Under the pieces are notes generated by a model. The model did no database searches and was not told the origin of the DNA. It saw only the letters and a list, made by a program, of their open reading frames with translations. Position numbers and translations under genes: made by a program. A stretch of 35,293 bases of DNA from a virus: the IMG/VR virus record IMGVR_UViG_3300001782_000012, positions 1 through 35,293 of that record. One strand, written 5' to 3'. Below, in pieces: positions 16,603 through 21,767 of the stretch (positions within the stretch are counted from its first letter, which is position 1; every line of letters begins with the position of its first letter).

Positions 16603-16626
16603 CAAAGATAGCGAATTATTTAGAAT
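16603..16626 (-). promoter_or_regulatory. Promoter of the tail operon with ATTCTAAAT element
   Basis: On the minus strand TATCTTTG (16610-16603) fits the TAnnTTTG -7 box, and ATTCTAAAT (16626-16618) lies 7 bases upstream of it, inside the usual spacer. A clear TTTG at -33 is missing, which suggests dependence on an activator. Transcription should begin near 16597 and run through the tail and lysis genes to 1211. Confidence 0.75.
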
Positions 16627-16651
16627 GAATTTAAATAGAGATTTTGGACAT

Positions 16652-16675
16652 AAAAAAAGCCCCATAATTGGGACT
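16652..16675 (-). terminator. Intrinsic terminator of the small-gene minus operon
   Basis: AGCCCCA (16658-16664) and TGGGACT (16669-16675) pair as a 7-bp stem with a 4-base loop; on the minus strand the one imperfect pair is a U-G wobble and seven T residues follow. It ends transcription from the genes at 18452-16793 just before the tail promoter. Confidence 0.8.
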
Positions 16676-16751
16676 TATTTTTATGATTAACATTTAATCT
16701 CCAATAAGCTGATTTTAAATATATTACAAAGGCAGTGTTTTATATCCACTA

Positions 16752-16793
16752 GTTAGGTGTAAGCGCAGCCAGCCCACGCTTACACCATTTAAC
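16752..16793. repeat. Hairpin with attC-like ends
   Basis: GGTGTAAGCG (16756-16765) and CGCTTACACC (16777-16786) form a perfect 10-bp stem, flanked by GTTA (16752-16755) and TAAC (16790-16793) with a 3-base bulge on one side. The stop codon of the gene at 17017-16793 overlaps the right flank. The form is that of a gene-cassette recombination site; a transcription role is less likely since there is no T run. Confidence 0.6.
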
Positions 16794-17017
16794 TAAAACT
16801 GGTCGTCAAACATTAGTTCTAAATTGATGGCAAATGCTATAAAGTTACCAGCCAAATCCTCTGGCTTTTCAAGTCCACCACGCTTAGTGATTTTGCCATA
16901 AAAACGCATCCAATTTTCTTCCAAATACTCTAGGTCTGCATCTGTTGCACCTCTTTTTATCATTTCTGCAATGGCAAATTTCTTAGCTTGCTCTGCTCTT
17001 TCTTGAATCTTATCCAT
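16793..17017 (-). CDS. Small helical hypothetical protein
   Basis: A 74-residue protein, largely helical, acidic at its end (LEKPEDLAGNFIAFAINLEL, MFDDQF). The N-terminus (MDKIQERAEQAKKFAIAEMI) is a likely amphipathic helix. It starts 12 bases after the stop of the preceding small gene, following a boundary sequence GTTGGCGCTTAAATTAAATT, and its TAG stop overlaps the attC-like hairpin. No family recognised. It belongs to a run of four unrelated small genes (17767-16793). Confidence 0.65.
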   Translation of the reverse strand: MDKIQERAEQAKKFAIAEMIKRGATDADLEYLEENWMRFYGKITKRGGLEKPEDLAGNFIAFAINLELMFDDQF

Positions 17018-17028
17018 TCTAATTTAAT

Positions 17029-17217
17029 TTAAGCGCCAACACCTAACAAAGTATATAATTTATAGGCAGTTAGCAGGTTTATAATAAAATTTAATTCTCG
17101 TTTCAAAGTATGTAGGTAATTCAAAGTTAGTGGTTCGTTATGCCTACAAAATCTATTTAATTTAAATAGATCATCTCTTAGTTTATCTTCATCGTAAAAA
17201 TCAAAATTCAATTTCAT
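17029..17217 (-). CDS. Small helical hypothetical protein
   Basis: A 62-residue helical protein (DEDKLRDDLFKLNRFCRHNE, then LNYLHTLKRELNFIINLLTA). The last residues (GVGA) are encoded by the boundary sequence GTTGGCGCTTAA, so the cassette edge appears to supply the C-terminus and stop. It stands between two other small genes with no shared operon signals beyond direction. No function can be given. Confidence 0.6.
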   Translation of the reverse strand: MKLNFDFYDEDKLRDDLFKLNRFCRHNEPLTLNYLHTLKRELNFIINLLTAYKLYTLLGVGA

Positions 17218-17265
17218 ATCTATTTATTTAAGTTAATAACTATATACATAAAGCATTGAAACTCT

Positions 17266-17445
17266 TCATGTATTTTTGTTATTAATTGCTGAACTTATCA
17301 GCTCTTCTTGTCGCTCCCTTCCATCAAAGCTATTATGTATAACTATCATATTTCCTTCCACATGTTCAACATTTGGCTTACATTTGCAAGTGATCGATTC
17401 TTCGTGTGGTTCAATGTCATTTATAGGTAATATGTGCTGTGTCAT
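17266..17445 (-). CDS. Small hypothetical protein
   Basis: A 59-residue protein beginning MTQHILPINDIEPHEESITC and carrying a Cys pair (CKCKP). A longer frame from a TTG at 17472 would run through a perfect 10-bp hairpin (17459-17500), so the ATG at 17445, preceded by an A-rich leader, is taken as the start. The C-terminus is polar (DGRERQEELISSAINNKNT). No family recognised. Confidence 0.6.
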   Translation of the reverse strand: MTQHILPINDIEPHEESITCKCKPNVEHVEGNMIVIHNSFDGRERQEELISSAINNKNT

Positions 17446-17458
17446 GATTTTAATAATA

Positions 17459-17500
17459 ACAGCAACTAACAAGGCATAATACTACATAGCTAGTTGCTGT
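17459..17500. repeat. Boundary hairpin upstream of a small gene
   Basis: ACAGCAACTA (17459-17468) and TAGTTGCTGT (17491-17500) are perfect inverted repeats around a 22-base loop. The hairpin lies 13 bases upstream of the minus-strand start at 17445 and has no T run. Similar hairpins precede the small genes at 20820 and 24497. Confidence 0.65.
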
Positions 17501-17548
17501 AAGGTTCAACATTATAGTAATTTGGTCAAAATTAAATATGCCAACGCT

Positions 17549-17767
17549 CTATTCTAAAGTTTTAACGTTTCCATTAAAGTCTTTCAAAATCACACTACCA
17601 TCATCACAAAAGGCTAAATATTCATTTTTTATGGTTTTTACAATGGTCTTATCTAAATCAACTCTAATTTGTTCAAATCTAAATTTTAACCAGTTAAACT
17701 TCCTTATGTAATTCTCAACAATTACACCGCCCATTTTTAATTCTTTTTCTACTGTGTACTTTTCCAT
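17549..17767 (-). CDS. Small hypothetical protein
   Basis: A 72-residue protein with a mixed alpha/beta look (VIVENYIRKFNWLKFRFEQI, then LAFCDDGSVILKDFNGNVKT). The end, DDGSVILKDFNGNVKTLE, reads like beta strands of a small repeat fold. It is followed by GTTGGCATATTTAATTTT, similar to the boundary beside 17029, and preceded by an imperfect hairpin (TTGA...TCAA, about 17810-17840). No function can be given. Confidence 0.6.
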   Translation of the reverse strand: MEKYTVEKELKMGGVIVENYIRKFNWLKFRFEQIRVDLDKTIVKTIKNEYLAFCDDGSVILKDFNGNVKTLE

Positions 17768-17855
17768 CGCTTCTATTTAATTTTTAGTTAGTATATCTAT
17801 TATCTTTTGTGTCAATTGATCGCTACGTAGCATATGCTCAACTGTTATACATTAT

Positions 17856-18452
17856 TTAAAGATTAAGCCCAAATTCAATAAATTCATTAATTGATTCATT
17901 CATTTTATTATCATCTTTTATGATATATTCTGAATCTGTTATATTAATCAGTCCTAGCACATCAGTAGCGCGGCCATTTAAGCCATAATTGTATTCATTA
18001 TTATGCACTTTAATAGTACAATAAACAACATCATCATTCATGCAATAGATGTCTAATTTGCTTACAGTAAAAGGCCATTGAGCGAAATTTTTACTATAAA
18101 TCCTTTTCTTCTTGATTATTTTTTCATCATATCCTTTGTTGAAAAATGATGAATTATAACATCTCTCTATTTCTTTATCTGACATCAAATTAATCAAGTT
18201 GAAATTCTCAGTTTCAGCTTCATTCATTATGTAATTAAATAATACAAGTCGTTTTTTATTTGTTCCACTATTAGGTTTTTTTGCCCATAATCTTATCGTT
18301 TCATTCCTTAGATATAATTCTTTTTTGGCTTGCTTAAATGATCTTCTATTTTCATTTAATTGATTAAATAATAGCTTTATCCATAAGCCAACTAATTTAA
18401 AATACTGCCCTGATAATTGAAATAATGCTTTAATTTTAGTTCCCATATTCAT
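17856..18452 (-). CDS. DUF2511/YebY-like domain protein
   Basis: A 198-residue protein. Residues 1-95 are basic and helical, with a hydrophobic stretch at 17-31 (YFKLVGLWIKLLFN) that may touch the membrane. Residues 122-165 read NFAQWPFTVSKLDIYC ... VVYCTIKVHNNEYNYGLNG, which follows the pattern W-P-(F/L)-T-V, a Cys, then Y-x-L-N-G of DUF2511 (YebY) proteins. Those are usually small secreted proteins of unknown role, so an internal copy with a helical extension is unusual. It is transcribed from the promoter at 18474-18501, divergent from the 18629 operon. The family call comes from pattern memory, not a search. Confidence 0.6.
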   Translation of the reverse strand: MNMGTKIKALFQLSGQYFKLVGLWIKLLFNQLNENRRSFKQAKKELYLRNETIRLWAKKPNSGTNKKRLVLFNYIMNEAETENFNLINLMSDKEIERCYNSSFFNKGYDEKIIKKKRIYSKNFAQWPFTVSKLDIYCMNDDVVYCTIKVHNNEYNYGLNGRATDVLGLINITDSEYIIKDDNKMNESINEFIEFGLNL

Positions 18453-18473
18453 TTATTTTTTATTAATATACGG

Positions 18474-18501
18474 CAAATCTAAAACAAAAATCATTTAGAA
18501 T
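18474..18501 (-). promoter_or_regulatory. Minus-strand promoter with ATTCTAAAT 11 bases from -7
   Basis: TAGATTTG (18481-18474 on the minus strand) is a -7 box. ATTCTAAAT (18501-18493) lies 11 bases upstream, where the -33 element would be. The same 11-base spacing occurs at 20661 and 32215. It should drive the gene at 18452 and perhaps those downstream to the terminator at 16652. Confidence 0.7.
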
Positions 18502-18520
18502 GAATTTAAATAATGGCTTT

Positions 18521-18539
18521 ATTTAGAAATATTCTAAAT
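18521..18539. promoter_or_regulatory. Palindromic operator candidate
   Basis: ATTTAGAA-ATA-TTCTAAAT is a perfect 8-bp inverted repeat with a 3-base centre, in the divergent region between genes at 18452 and 18629. Its right half lies 35 bases upstream of the plus-strand -7 box. Half sites recur at most promoters of the window, so this looks like the full binding site of a dimeric phage regulator. Confidence 0.65.
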
Positions 18540-18551
18540 TAGCGTTTTTGC

Positions 18552-18582
18552 TTGCGCGTTCTAATTATTAGATTTATATTTG
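18552..18582 (+). promoter_or_regulatory. Bacteroidota-type promoter
   Basis: TTG (18552-18554), 20 bases, then TATATTTG (18575-18582). The core CTAATTATTAGATT before the -7 box is identical in the minus-strand promoter at 1150. Transcription begins near 18588 and the leader ends in ACTAAAGAAC before the ATG at 18629. Confidence 0.85.
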
Positions 18583-18628
18583 TGCCAACGAATGAGGATA
18601 ACCTCACTAACAATTAAAACTAAAGAAC

Positions 18629-18832
18629 ATGAAAACTTACAAATTAAAAGAATTAGACATTTATATAGCAAATGTCTTTTCTAAAACAGATGCTGTATTT
18701 GTTGCCAGGCTTAATTCAATTGGAGTAACTGAAGATGACATTGAAGAAACAGATTTAAATGTCAATGAGCTTCATGTTATTTCAAAGGTTTTTAGAAGCT
18801 ATTCTGCTTTAGAGCCTTTTTTAGAAAAGTGA
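18629..18832 (+). CDS. Small acidic hypothetical protein
   Basis: A 67-residue protein starting MKTYKLKELDIYIANVFSKT and rich in Asp and Glu (GVTEDDIEETDLNVNELHV). Its start is fixed by the conserved leader ACTAAAGAAC directly before the ATG and by the promoter 47 bases upstream. It is the first gene after the divergent control region, so it is probably made early. No family recognised; an acidic DNA mimic or regulator is possible but not supported by a motif. Confidence 0.65.
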   Translation: MKTYKLKELDIYIANVFSKTDAVFVARLNSIGVTEDDIEETDLNVNELHVISKVFRSYSALEPFLEK

Positions 18833-18908
18833 TTAATTAAAAAATGTGTGTGTTATGCCTGCACTTTAAAAACAGCACAATAGTTTATTAACACTAAAAG
18901 TAATTAAT

Positions 18909-19178
18909 ATGAGCATAAATGATTATAAACATGATCAGTCAAGTACTTCACAAAGTGTTAGCATCCGTTTGTTTTATTGGTTTTCCCCAAAATATAGTAA
19001 ATGGAAATTACTTGAAGTATATTATTTTAATACCAGTTGGTATACTGTACAAGTTAGGCAAAATGTGAATACTGGATATAAGCAGTTTAAATGCAAAAAG
19101 TTTATTGGTTCTCATTATGGACACAGTGCAAAAAATTTGTCAGTTGAAGGAATTGAGGCAATTTTAAACGGTTGCTAA
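18909..19178 (+). CDS. Small aromatic-rich hypothetical protein
   Basis: An 89-residue basic protein with a beta-rich centre (VSIRLFYWFSPKYSKWKLLE, VYYFNTSWYTVQVRQNVNTG). Its last codon and stop (TGC TAA) lie within the boundary motif GTTGCTAACAAA (19171-19182), exactly as at the end of the gene at 32404. It lies in the same direction as its neighbours after a 76-base gap. Function unknown. Confidence 0.65.
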   Translation: MSINDYKHDQSSTSQSVSIRLFYWFSPKYSKWKLLEVYYFNTSWYTVQVRQNVNTGYKQFKCKKFIGSHYGHSAKNLSVEGIEAILNGC

Positions 19179-19226
19179 CAAATATGTATAATTACCTAAA
19201 TAATTAACTAAAATTAAATCAAAATC

Positions 19227-19646
19227 ATGTACGAAGCAAAAGTAAAGTACACCACTATCGACCAAGAAAGCGGTAAAGAGAAGAAATTTAATGTTGCATT
19301 TATTGTCGATGCAATGAGTTATACTGAATGTGAATCAAGATTGATAAAAGAATTAACTAAGTTCACTTATAATTATATCATTAGTCCAATTAAATTATCA
19401 AATTATACCGATCTTTTTCTTGGAAATGATGGAGACAAATATTATCGCGCTAAGCTGCAATTTATTTCAGTTGATGAATCAGCCGGGAAAGAGAAGAAGG
19501 TTAGTAATAACGTGCTTATCGTTGCTGATAGCCTGGAACAAGCAAAGGAATATTTGAATGTAGAGATTAGTAAAATGGTAGTTGATTGTGATGTCACTTC
19601 TATTTCTGAGACTAATATTATGGATGTGTTTTTGTATCAGAAATAA
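19227..19646 (+). CDS. DUF4494 family protein
   Basis: A 139-residue protein made of two similar halves: AKVKYTTIDQESGKEKKFNV with AFIVDAMSYTECESRLIKEL, and AKLQFISVDESAGKEKKVSN with NVLIVADSLEQAKEYL, ending in TSISETNIMDVFLYQK. The pattern, the length and the ending 'I-x-E-T-x-I-M-D-V-F' match DUF4494, which is found across Bacteroidota chromosomes and their phages. The role of the family is unknown; it is probably cytoplasmic. The start is the ATG 48 bases after the boundary motif at 19176. The gene is followed at once by the promoter of the structured RNA, which begins in its last codons. Confidence 0.85.
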   Translation: MYEAKVKYTTIDQESGKEKKFNVAFIVDAMSYTECESRLIKELTKFTYNYIISPIKLSNYTDLFLGNDGDKYYRAKLQFISVDESAGKEKKVSNNVLIVADSLEQAKEYLNVEISKMVVDCDVTSISETNIMDVFLYQK

Positions 19647-19660
19647 TTTTACTATATTTG
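19631..19660 (+). promoter_or_regulatory. Promoter of the structured RNA
   Basis: TTTG (19631-19634), 18 bases, then TATATTTG (19653-19660). It overlaps the end of the DUF4494 gene. Transcription should start about 5-7 bases after the box, near 19666. No ATTCTAAAT element is nearby, unlike most promoters here. Confidence 0.75.
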
Positions 19661-19665
19661 CACAT

Positions 19666-19810
19666 GACTTTGTGGCGAAGTCTTTAAACGCGGATTATGA
19701 CAAAAGAAATTAAAAATACTTCATATTTAAGCTGTAAATGTTCAGCTATTCATGATTCGCGTTTAAAATGTACAACCTCATCCGAATGCCACTGGATGAG
19801 GTTATTTTTT
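19666..19810 (+). ncRNA. Candidate structured small RNA of about 145 nt
   Basis: Between a promoter (19653) and a terminator (19774-19810) lies a compact fold. GACTT (19666-19670) and AAGTC (19678-19682) make a 5-prime hairpin. TTTAAACGCGGATTATGA (19683-19700) pairs along all 18 positions with TCATGATTCGCGTTTAAA (19750-19767), using two G-U wobbles that work only in the plus-strand RNA. Inside is a third hairpin, AGCTG (19730-19734) with CAGCT (19743-19747). The ATG at 19697 is buried in the long stem, and the frame from it (Cys-rich, crossing the terminator) does not look like a normal protein. It could be a free small RNA or a leader controlling the small gene at 19829 and those beyond. No known RNA family recognised. 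Confidence 0.6.
19774..19810 (+). terminator. Terminator of the structured RNA
   Basis: AACCTCATCC (19774-19783) and GGATGAGGTT (19794-19803) form a perfect 10-bp stem with a 10-base loop, followed by A and six T residues (19805-19810). It is the strongest plus-strand terminator in the block. Confidence 0.88.
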
Positions 19811-19828
19811 GTACATAGCAGTTCAAAA

Positions 19829-19960
19829 ATGGCTACTGCGGAAAGTGATTGCATCGACTTTAAAACAAAAAGCATCCAGTCTATTTATTACGAAATCCCA
19901 CGAAAGAGAGCAATGTCCGGCCTGACAACTCTTGACCGTCTGCACAATTTTTTAGGATAG
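19829..19960 (+). CDS. Small hypothetical protein after the structured RNA
   Basis: A 43-residue frame from ATG at 19829 to TAG at 19960: MATAESDCIDFKTKSIQSIY, YEIPRKRAMSGLTTLDRLHN, FLG. Base composition is richer in G and C than the neighbouring genes, hinting at a different origin. The frame is open further upstream to 19697 but that part covers the RNA stem and the terminator, so the shorter start is preferred. It has no promoter of its own that I can see and might be expressed only by read-through of the terminator. It may also be non-coding. Confidence 0.35.
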   Translation: MATAESDCIDFKTKSIQSIYYEIPRKRAMSGLTTLDRLHNFLG

Positions 19961-20092
19961 TGGGAATACTGATCAGGCAGTAGTAATATTAATGGGCTTT
20001 GTTATAATATCTGTATATTATTTCAAAATGGCTACATGGTAGTAGTGCAGGAAGAAATGGTTATGTAATAATGTTAAACTAAATAAAAAGCT

Positions 20093-20425
20093 ATGTCACA
20101 AACAGCATCAGGTAAAATGAGAAAAGAAAAATGGTATAACAAAAACATCTTTCCATTAGTACCAGTTTTAGAATTGAAAAGTGCAAATGAGCATAATACA
20201 AGCGGATTTGTATTTAGATGGTTATTTATAACAATATGGACTTTAGATAATGTCCAGTTTGAGATTGCATTTGTAATGGATACTCATTGGGGAATTGGCT
20301 TTATTGGCCTTATTCCTTATTTAAGATGGGTTATATCTATTCCATGCCCTGAAAAGATAGGAATATGGTTTGATAATAAAACATCAAGATATAGATTTAT
20401 CAAAAAACTAAATAAAAAGCTATGA
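20093..20425 (+). CDS. Hypothetical membrane-associated protein
   Basis: A 110-residue protein with a hydrophobic, Trp-rich middle (FVFRWLFITIWTLDNVQFEI, WGIGFIGLIPYLRWVISIPC) and a basic end (RYRFIKKLNKKL). One or two segments may lie in the membrane. The gene at 20422 overlaps its stop by 4 bases (ATGA), so they form a pair. The 130-base gap before it (19961-20092) has no clear promoter. Family unknown, although proteins of this look are common among small genes of Bacteroidota phages. Confidence 0.65.
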   Translation: MSQTASGKMRKEKWYNKNIFPLVPVLELKSANEHNTSGFVFRWLFITIWTLDNVQFEIAFVMDTHWGIGFIGLIPYLRWVISIPCPEKIGIWFDNKTSRYRFIKKLNKKL

Positions 20426-20646
20426 AACCAAAAGAAAAAGCAGAAGAATTATTGAATAAATATTTTAATGCAGTAGAGCATAGACATACTAGCAGAAAAT
20501 TAGCTAAAAAACTATCATTAATAATAGTAGACGAAATAATAAAAGATTTTAAAGGTTATATAGTAAAGCATTATTTGACTTTAGAATCTGCAATTGATTT
20601 GTGTGAATATTGGAAACAAGTGAAAATAGAATTAAATAATCTATAG
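20422..20646 (+). CDS. Small helical hypothetical protein
   Basis: A 74-residue helical protein starting MKPKEKAEELLNKYFNAVEH and ending EYWKQVKIELNNL. A similar pattern (K-E-K-A-x-E-L ... I-I-V-D-E-I-I ... Y-W-x-x-V-K-x-E-I) recurs in small unnamed proteins of Bacteroidota phages, as far as I can recall. It overlaps the preceding gene by ATGA and is probably co-translated. A role in protein binding is all that can be guessed. Confidence 0.7.
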   Translation: MKPKEKAEELLNKYFNAVEHRHTSRKLAKKLSLIIVDEIIKDFKGYIVKHYLTLESAIDLCEYWKQVKIELNNL

Positions 20647-20660
20647 CCTAATTTATATTT

Positions 20661-20688
20661 ATTCTAAATACTTTAATGAGTATATTTG
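20661..20688 (+). promoter_or_regulatory. Promoter with ATTCTAAAT 11 bases from -7
   Basis: ATTCTAAAT (20661-20669), 11 bases, then TATATTTG (20681-20688). The leader then holds AACGG, CCGTT and AACGG in series (about 20694-20723), which allow alternative pairing, and a possible 13-codon reading frame from the ATG at 20709 (MSRLTEFDLKNKY). It should drive the genes at 20820-21490. Confidence 0.75.
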
Positions 20689-20760
20689 TGGGGTAACGGA
20701 AAAGTATATGAGCCGTTTAACGGAATTTGATTTAAAAAACAAATATTAATAATAACACAA

Positions 20761-20803
20761 ACACCTGATTATATGCACTTAAAATGGCTTATATACGGTG
20801 TTG
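20761..20803. repeat. Boundary hairpin upstream of a small gene
   Basis: AACACC (20761-20766) pairs with GGTGTT (20798-20803), and inner AT-rich arms extend the stem imperfectly. It lies 16 bases before the ATG at 20820 and has no T run, like the hairpins at 17459 and 24434. Confidence 0.55.
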
Positions 20804-20819
20804 TAAATCTGTAAAAATT

Positions 20820-21008
20820 ATGACACAAAAGACACAGACTTTATTTATTTACCCGAATGGTGATATAGCTAAAAGAGTTGATGATTTTCTTTACCAACCA
20901 ATTAATAAGGTAATAATAATTGAGGATAAAGAATGGGATATAAAACGGCAATATGATGAATTTGATTGCGAAGGTTGGTTGGTAAGGAAAATATACCTGA
21001 CGCAATAA
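20820..21008 (+). CDS. Small hypothetical protein
   Basis: A 62-residue acidic protein, MTQKTQTLFIYPNGDIAKRV, with IEDKEWDIKRQYDEFDCEGW. An earlier ATG at 20784 would place the first 12 codons inside the boundary hairpin, so the ATG after the A-rich leader is preferred. It is followed 12 bases later by the boundary motif ACAACGAATCTGTATAATTA. No family recognised. Confidence 0.6.
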   Translation: MTQKTQTLFIYPNGDIAKRVDDFLYQPINKVIIIEDKEWDIKRQYDEFDCEGWLVRKIYLTQ

Positions 21009-21056
21009 TTTTTATTGTTTACAACGAATCTGTATAATTAATAAAAATCATAAATC

Positions 21057-21302
21057 ATGGTATATCAACACTTAACCAAATCAGAGATTGCGCAAATACG
21101 CAATATAATAGGTTCAAATCCTCATAAAGCACTTGATATATTGCGCGATTGCGCAGAGATTTCAGGATTAACATCTAAAGCTGAATATTCAAAAGTTATG
21201 TGTATTTCATTAAGAACAGTCCAGGATGGATGCAAGAAAGAAAGTATAATTTCTTTAGATATAAATGGCGATAAATTCCCATGCGTAAATTGTAATTTAT
21301 GA
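21057..21302 (+). CDS. Helix-turn-helix DNA-binding protein
   Basis: An 81-residue protein. The first 35 residues are helical (MVYQHLTKSEIAQIRNIIGS). Residues about 36-70 read GLTSKAEYSKVMCISLRTVQ then DGCKKESIISLDINGDKF, the pattern 'S-K-x-E-Y-x-x-x-x-x-x-S-x-R-T-V-Q' of MerR or excisionase-like helix-turn-helix proteins in Bacteroidota and their phages. A Cys pair (CVNC) ends it. It probably binds phage DNA and regulates nearby genes. It overlaps the next gene by ATGA. Confidence 0.65.
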   Translation: MVYQHLTKSEIAQIRNIIGSNPHKALDILRDCAEISGLTSKAEYSKVMCISLRTVQDGCKKESIISLDINGDKFPCVNCNL

Positions 21303-21490
21303 CACACTTCATAAGAACTAAAAGATTAAAACTATACCCTCATCATTACGAGTCAGAAAAAGAATATCACATTGGTGATTGGTTGTGTTTTAAAGAGTGG
21401 AAATATGGAGAAATGATGAGCGGATGTTTTTCATTCCAGGTTAAAGAGAAGGATAAAATAGGGGATAAATTTAGATATTGGTTAGAATAG
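21299..21490 (+). CDS. Small hypothetical protein
   Basis: A 63-residue protein with a beta-rich, aromatic sequence (HIGDWLCFKEWKYGEMMSGC, FSFQVKEKDKIGDKFRYWLE). It overlaps the DNA-binding protein gene by 4 bases and ends 10 bases before the terminator at 21500, so it closes this plus-strand operon. The small beta-barrel look is similar to the proteins at 21715 and 22458. Function unknown. Confidence 0.62.
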   Translation: MTHFIRTKRLKLYPHHYESEKEYHIGDWLCFKEWKYGEMMSGCFSFQVKEKDKIGDKFRYWLE

Positions 21491-21499
21491 ATAAAAATT

Positions 21500-21525
21500 A
21501 AGGCTACTATTAAGTAGCCTTTTTT
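21500..21525. terminator. Bidirectional terminator
   Basis: AAGGCTACT (21500-21508) and AGTAGCCTT (21513-21521) form a 9-bp stem with a 4-base loop and T runs on both sides (plus 21520-21525; on the minus strand the run after the stem is TAATTTTTA). It separates the convergent genes ending at 21490 and 21527. Confidence 0.88.
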
Positions 21526-21526
21526 A

Positions 21527-21715
21527 TTAATCAATTATTTTACATTTATCAAACTGTATCATATCCTGACCATACGAAGCGTTAACCCAATAGCAACTAT
21601 AAGCGCGATCTATTACGCTTACTTCAGCTTGGAATGTCTTTCCGGCCAATCTATCATCTGCATAATCTTTATCAAAAGACCACTCTATCAAATCACCTAC
21701 TTTTGCTGTTTTCAT
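21527..21715 (-). CDS. Small SH3-like hypothetical protein
   Basis: A 62-residue beta-rich protein starting MKTAKVGDLIEWSFDKDYAD, with AGKTFQAEVSVIDR and ASYGQDMIQFDKCKIID. The layout 'K-V-G-D-x-I-x-W ... A-x-V ... I-x-F-x-K-C-x-I-I' resembles small SH3-type barrels common in phages. It follows a -7 box only 4 bases from the ATG, so its mRNA may have almost no leader. Function unknown. Confidence 0.65.
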   Translation of the reverse strand: MKTAKVGDLIEWSFDKDYADDRLAGKTFQAEVSVIDRAYSCYWVNASYGQDMIQFDKCKIID

Positions 21716-21719
21716 TTTA

Positions 21720-21727
21720 CAAATATA
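21720..21727 (-). promoter_or_regulatory. Promoter box next to the start codon
   Basis: TATATTTG (21727-21720 on the minus strand) is followed by only four bases before the ATG at 21715. With the usual spacing, transcription would begin at or within a few bases of the start codon, giving a leaderless or near-leaderless mRNA. The -33 region falls in the terminator stem and lacks TTTG, so activity is uncertain. Confidence 0.5.
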
Positions 21728-21728
21728 T

Positions 21729-21756
21729 TAAAAATAGCCCCAGTATTGAGGCTATT
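21729..21756 (-). terminator. Minus-strand terminator
   Basis: AATAGCC (21733-21739) and GGCTATT (21750-21756) form a 7-bp stem with a 10-base loop; on the minus strand it runs into five T residues. It ends the operon 22458-21768. Confidence 0.75.
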
Positions 21757-21767
21757 AAATTATCTTA

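Noticed and set aside
17780-17825. Sigma70-like promoter (TTGACA followed by TATACT) upstream of the gene at 17767
   Set aside because: Spacing is only about 14 bases, and Bacteroidota do not use this consensus; all other promoters here follow TAnnTTTG.
19697-19960. An 87-residue reading frame on the plus strand
   Set aside because: Its first 40 codons cover the 18-bp RNA stem and a full terminator hairpin with T run, and the composition is odd (many Cys and Ser). Only the part from the ATG at 19829 is kept as a low-confidence gene.
19822-20045. Possible diversity-generating retroelement template (repeated TCAAAATGGCTAC-like stretches near 19823 and 20020)
   Set aside because: Similarity is only about a dozen bases, no reverse transcriptase is in the window, and no tail gene end shows a matching variable repeat.
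20784-20819. Earlier ATG for the gene at 20820
   Set aside because: The added codons lie in the boundary hairpin. The same applies to 17472-17446 (TTG) and 24443-24496.
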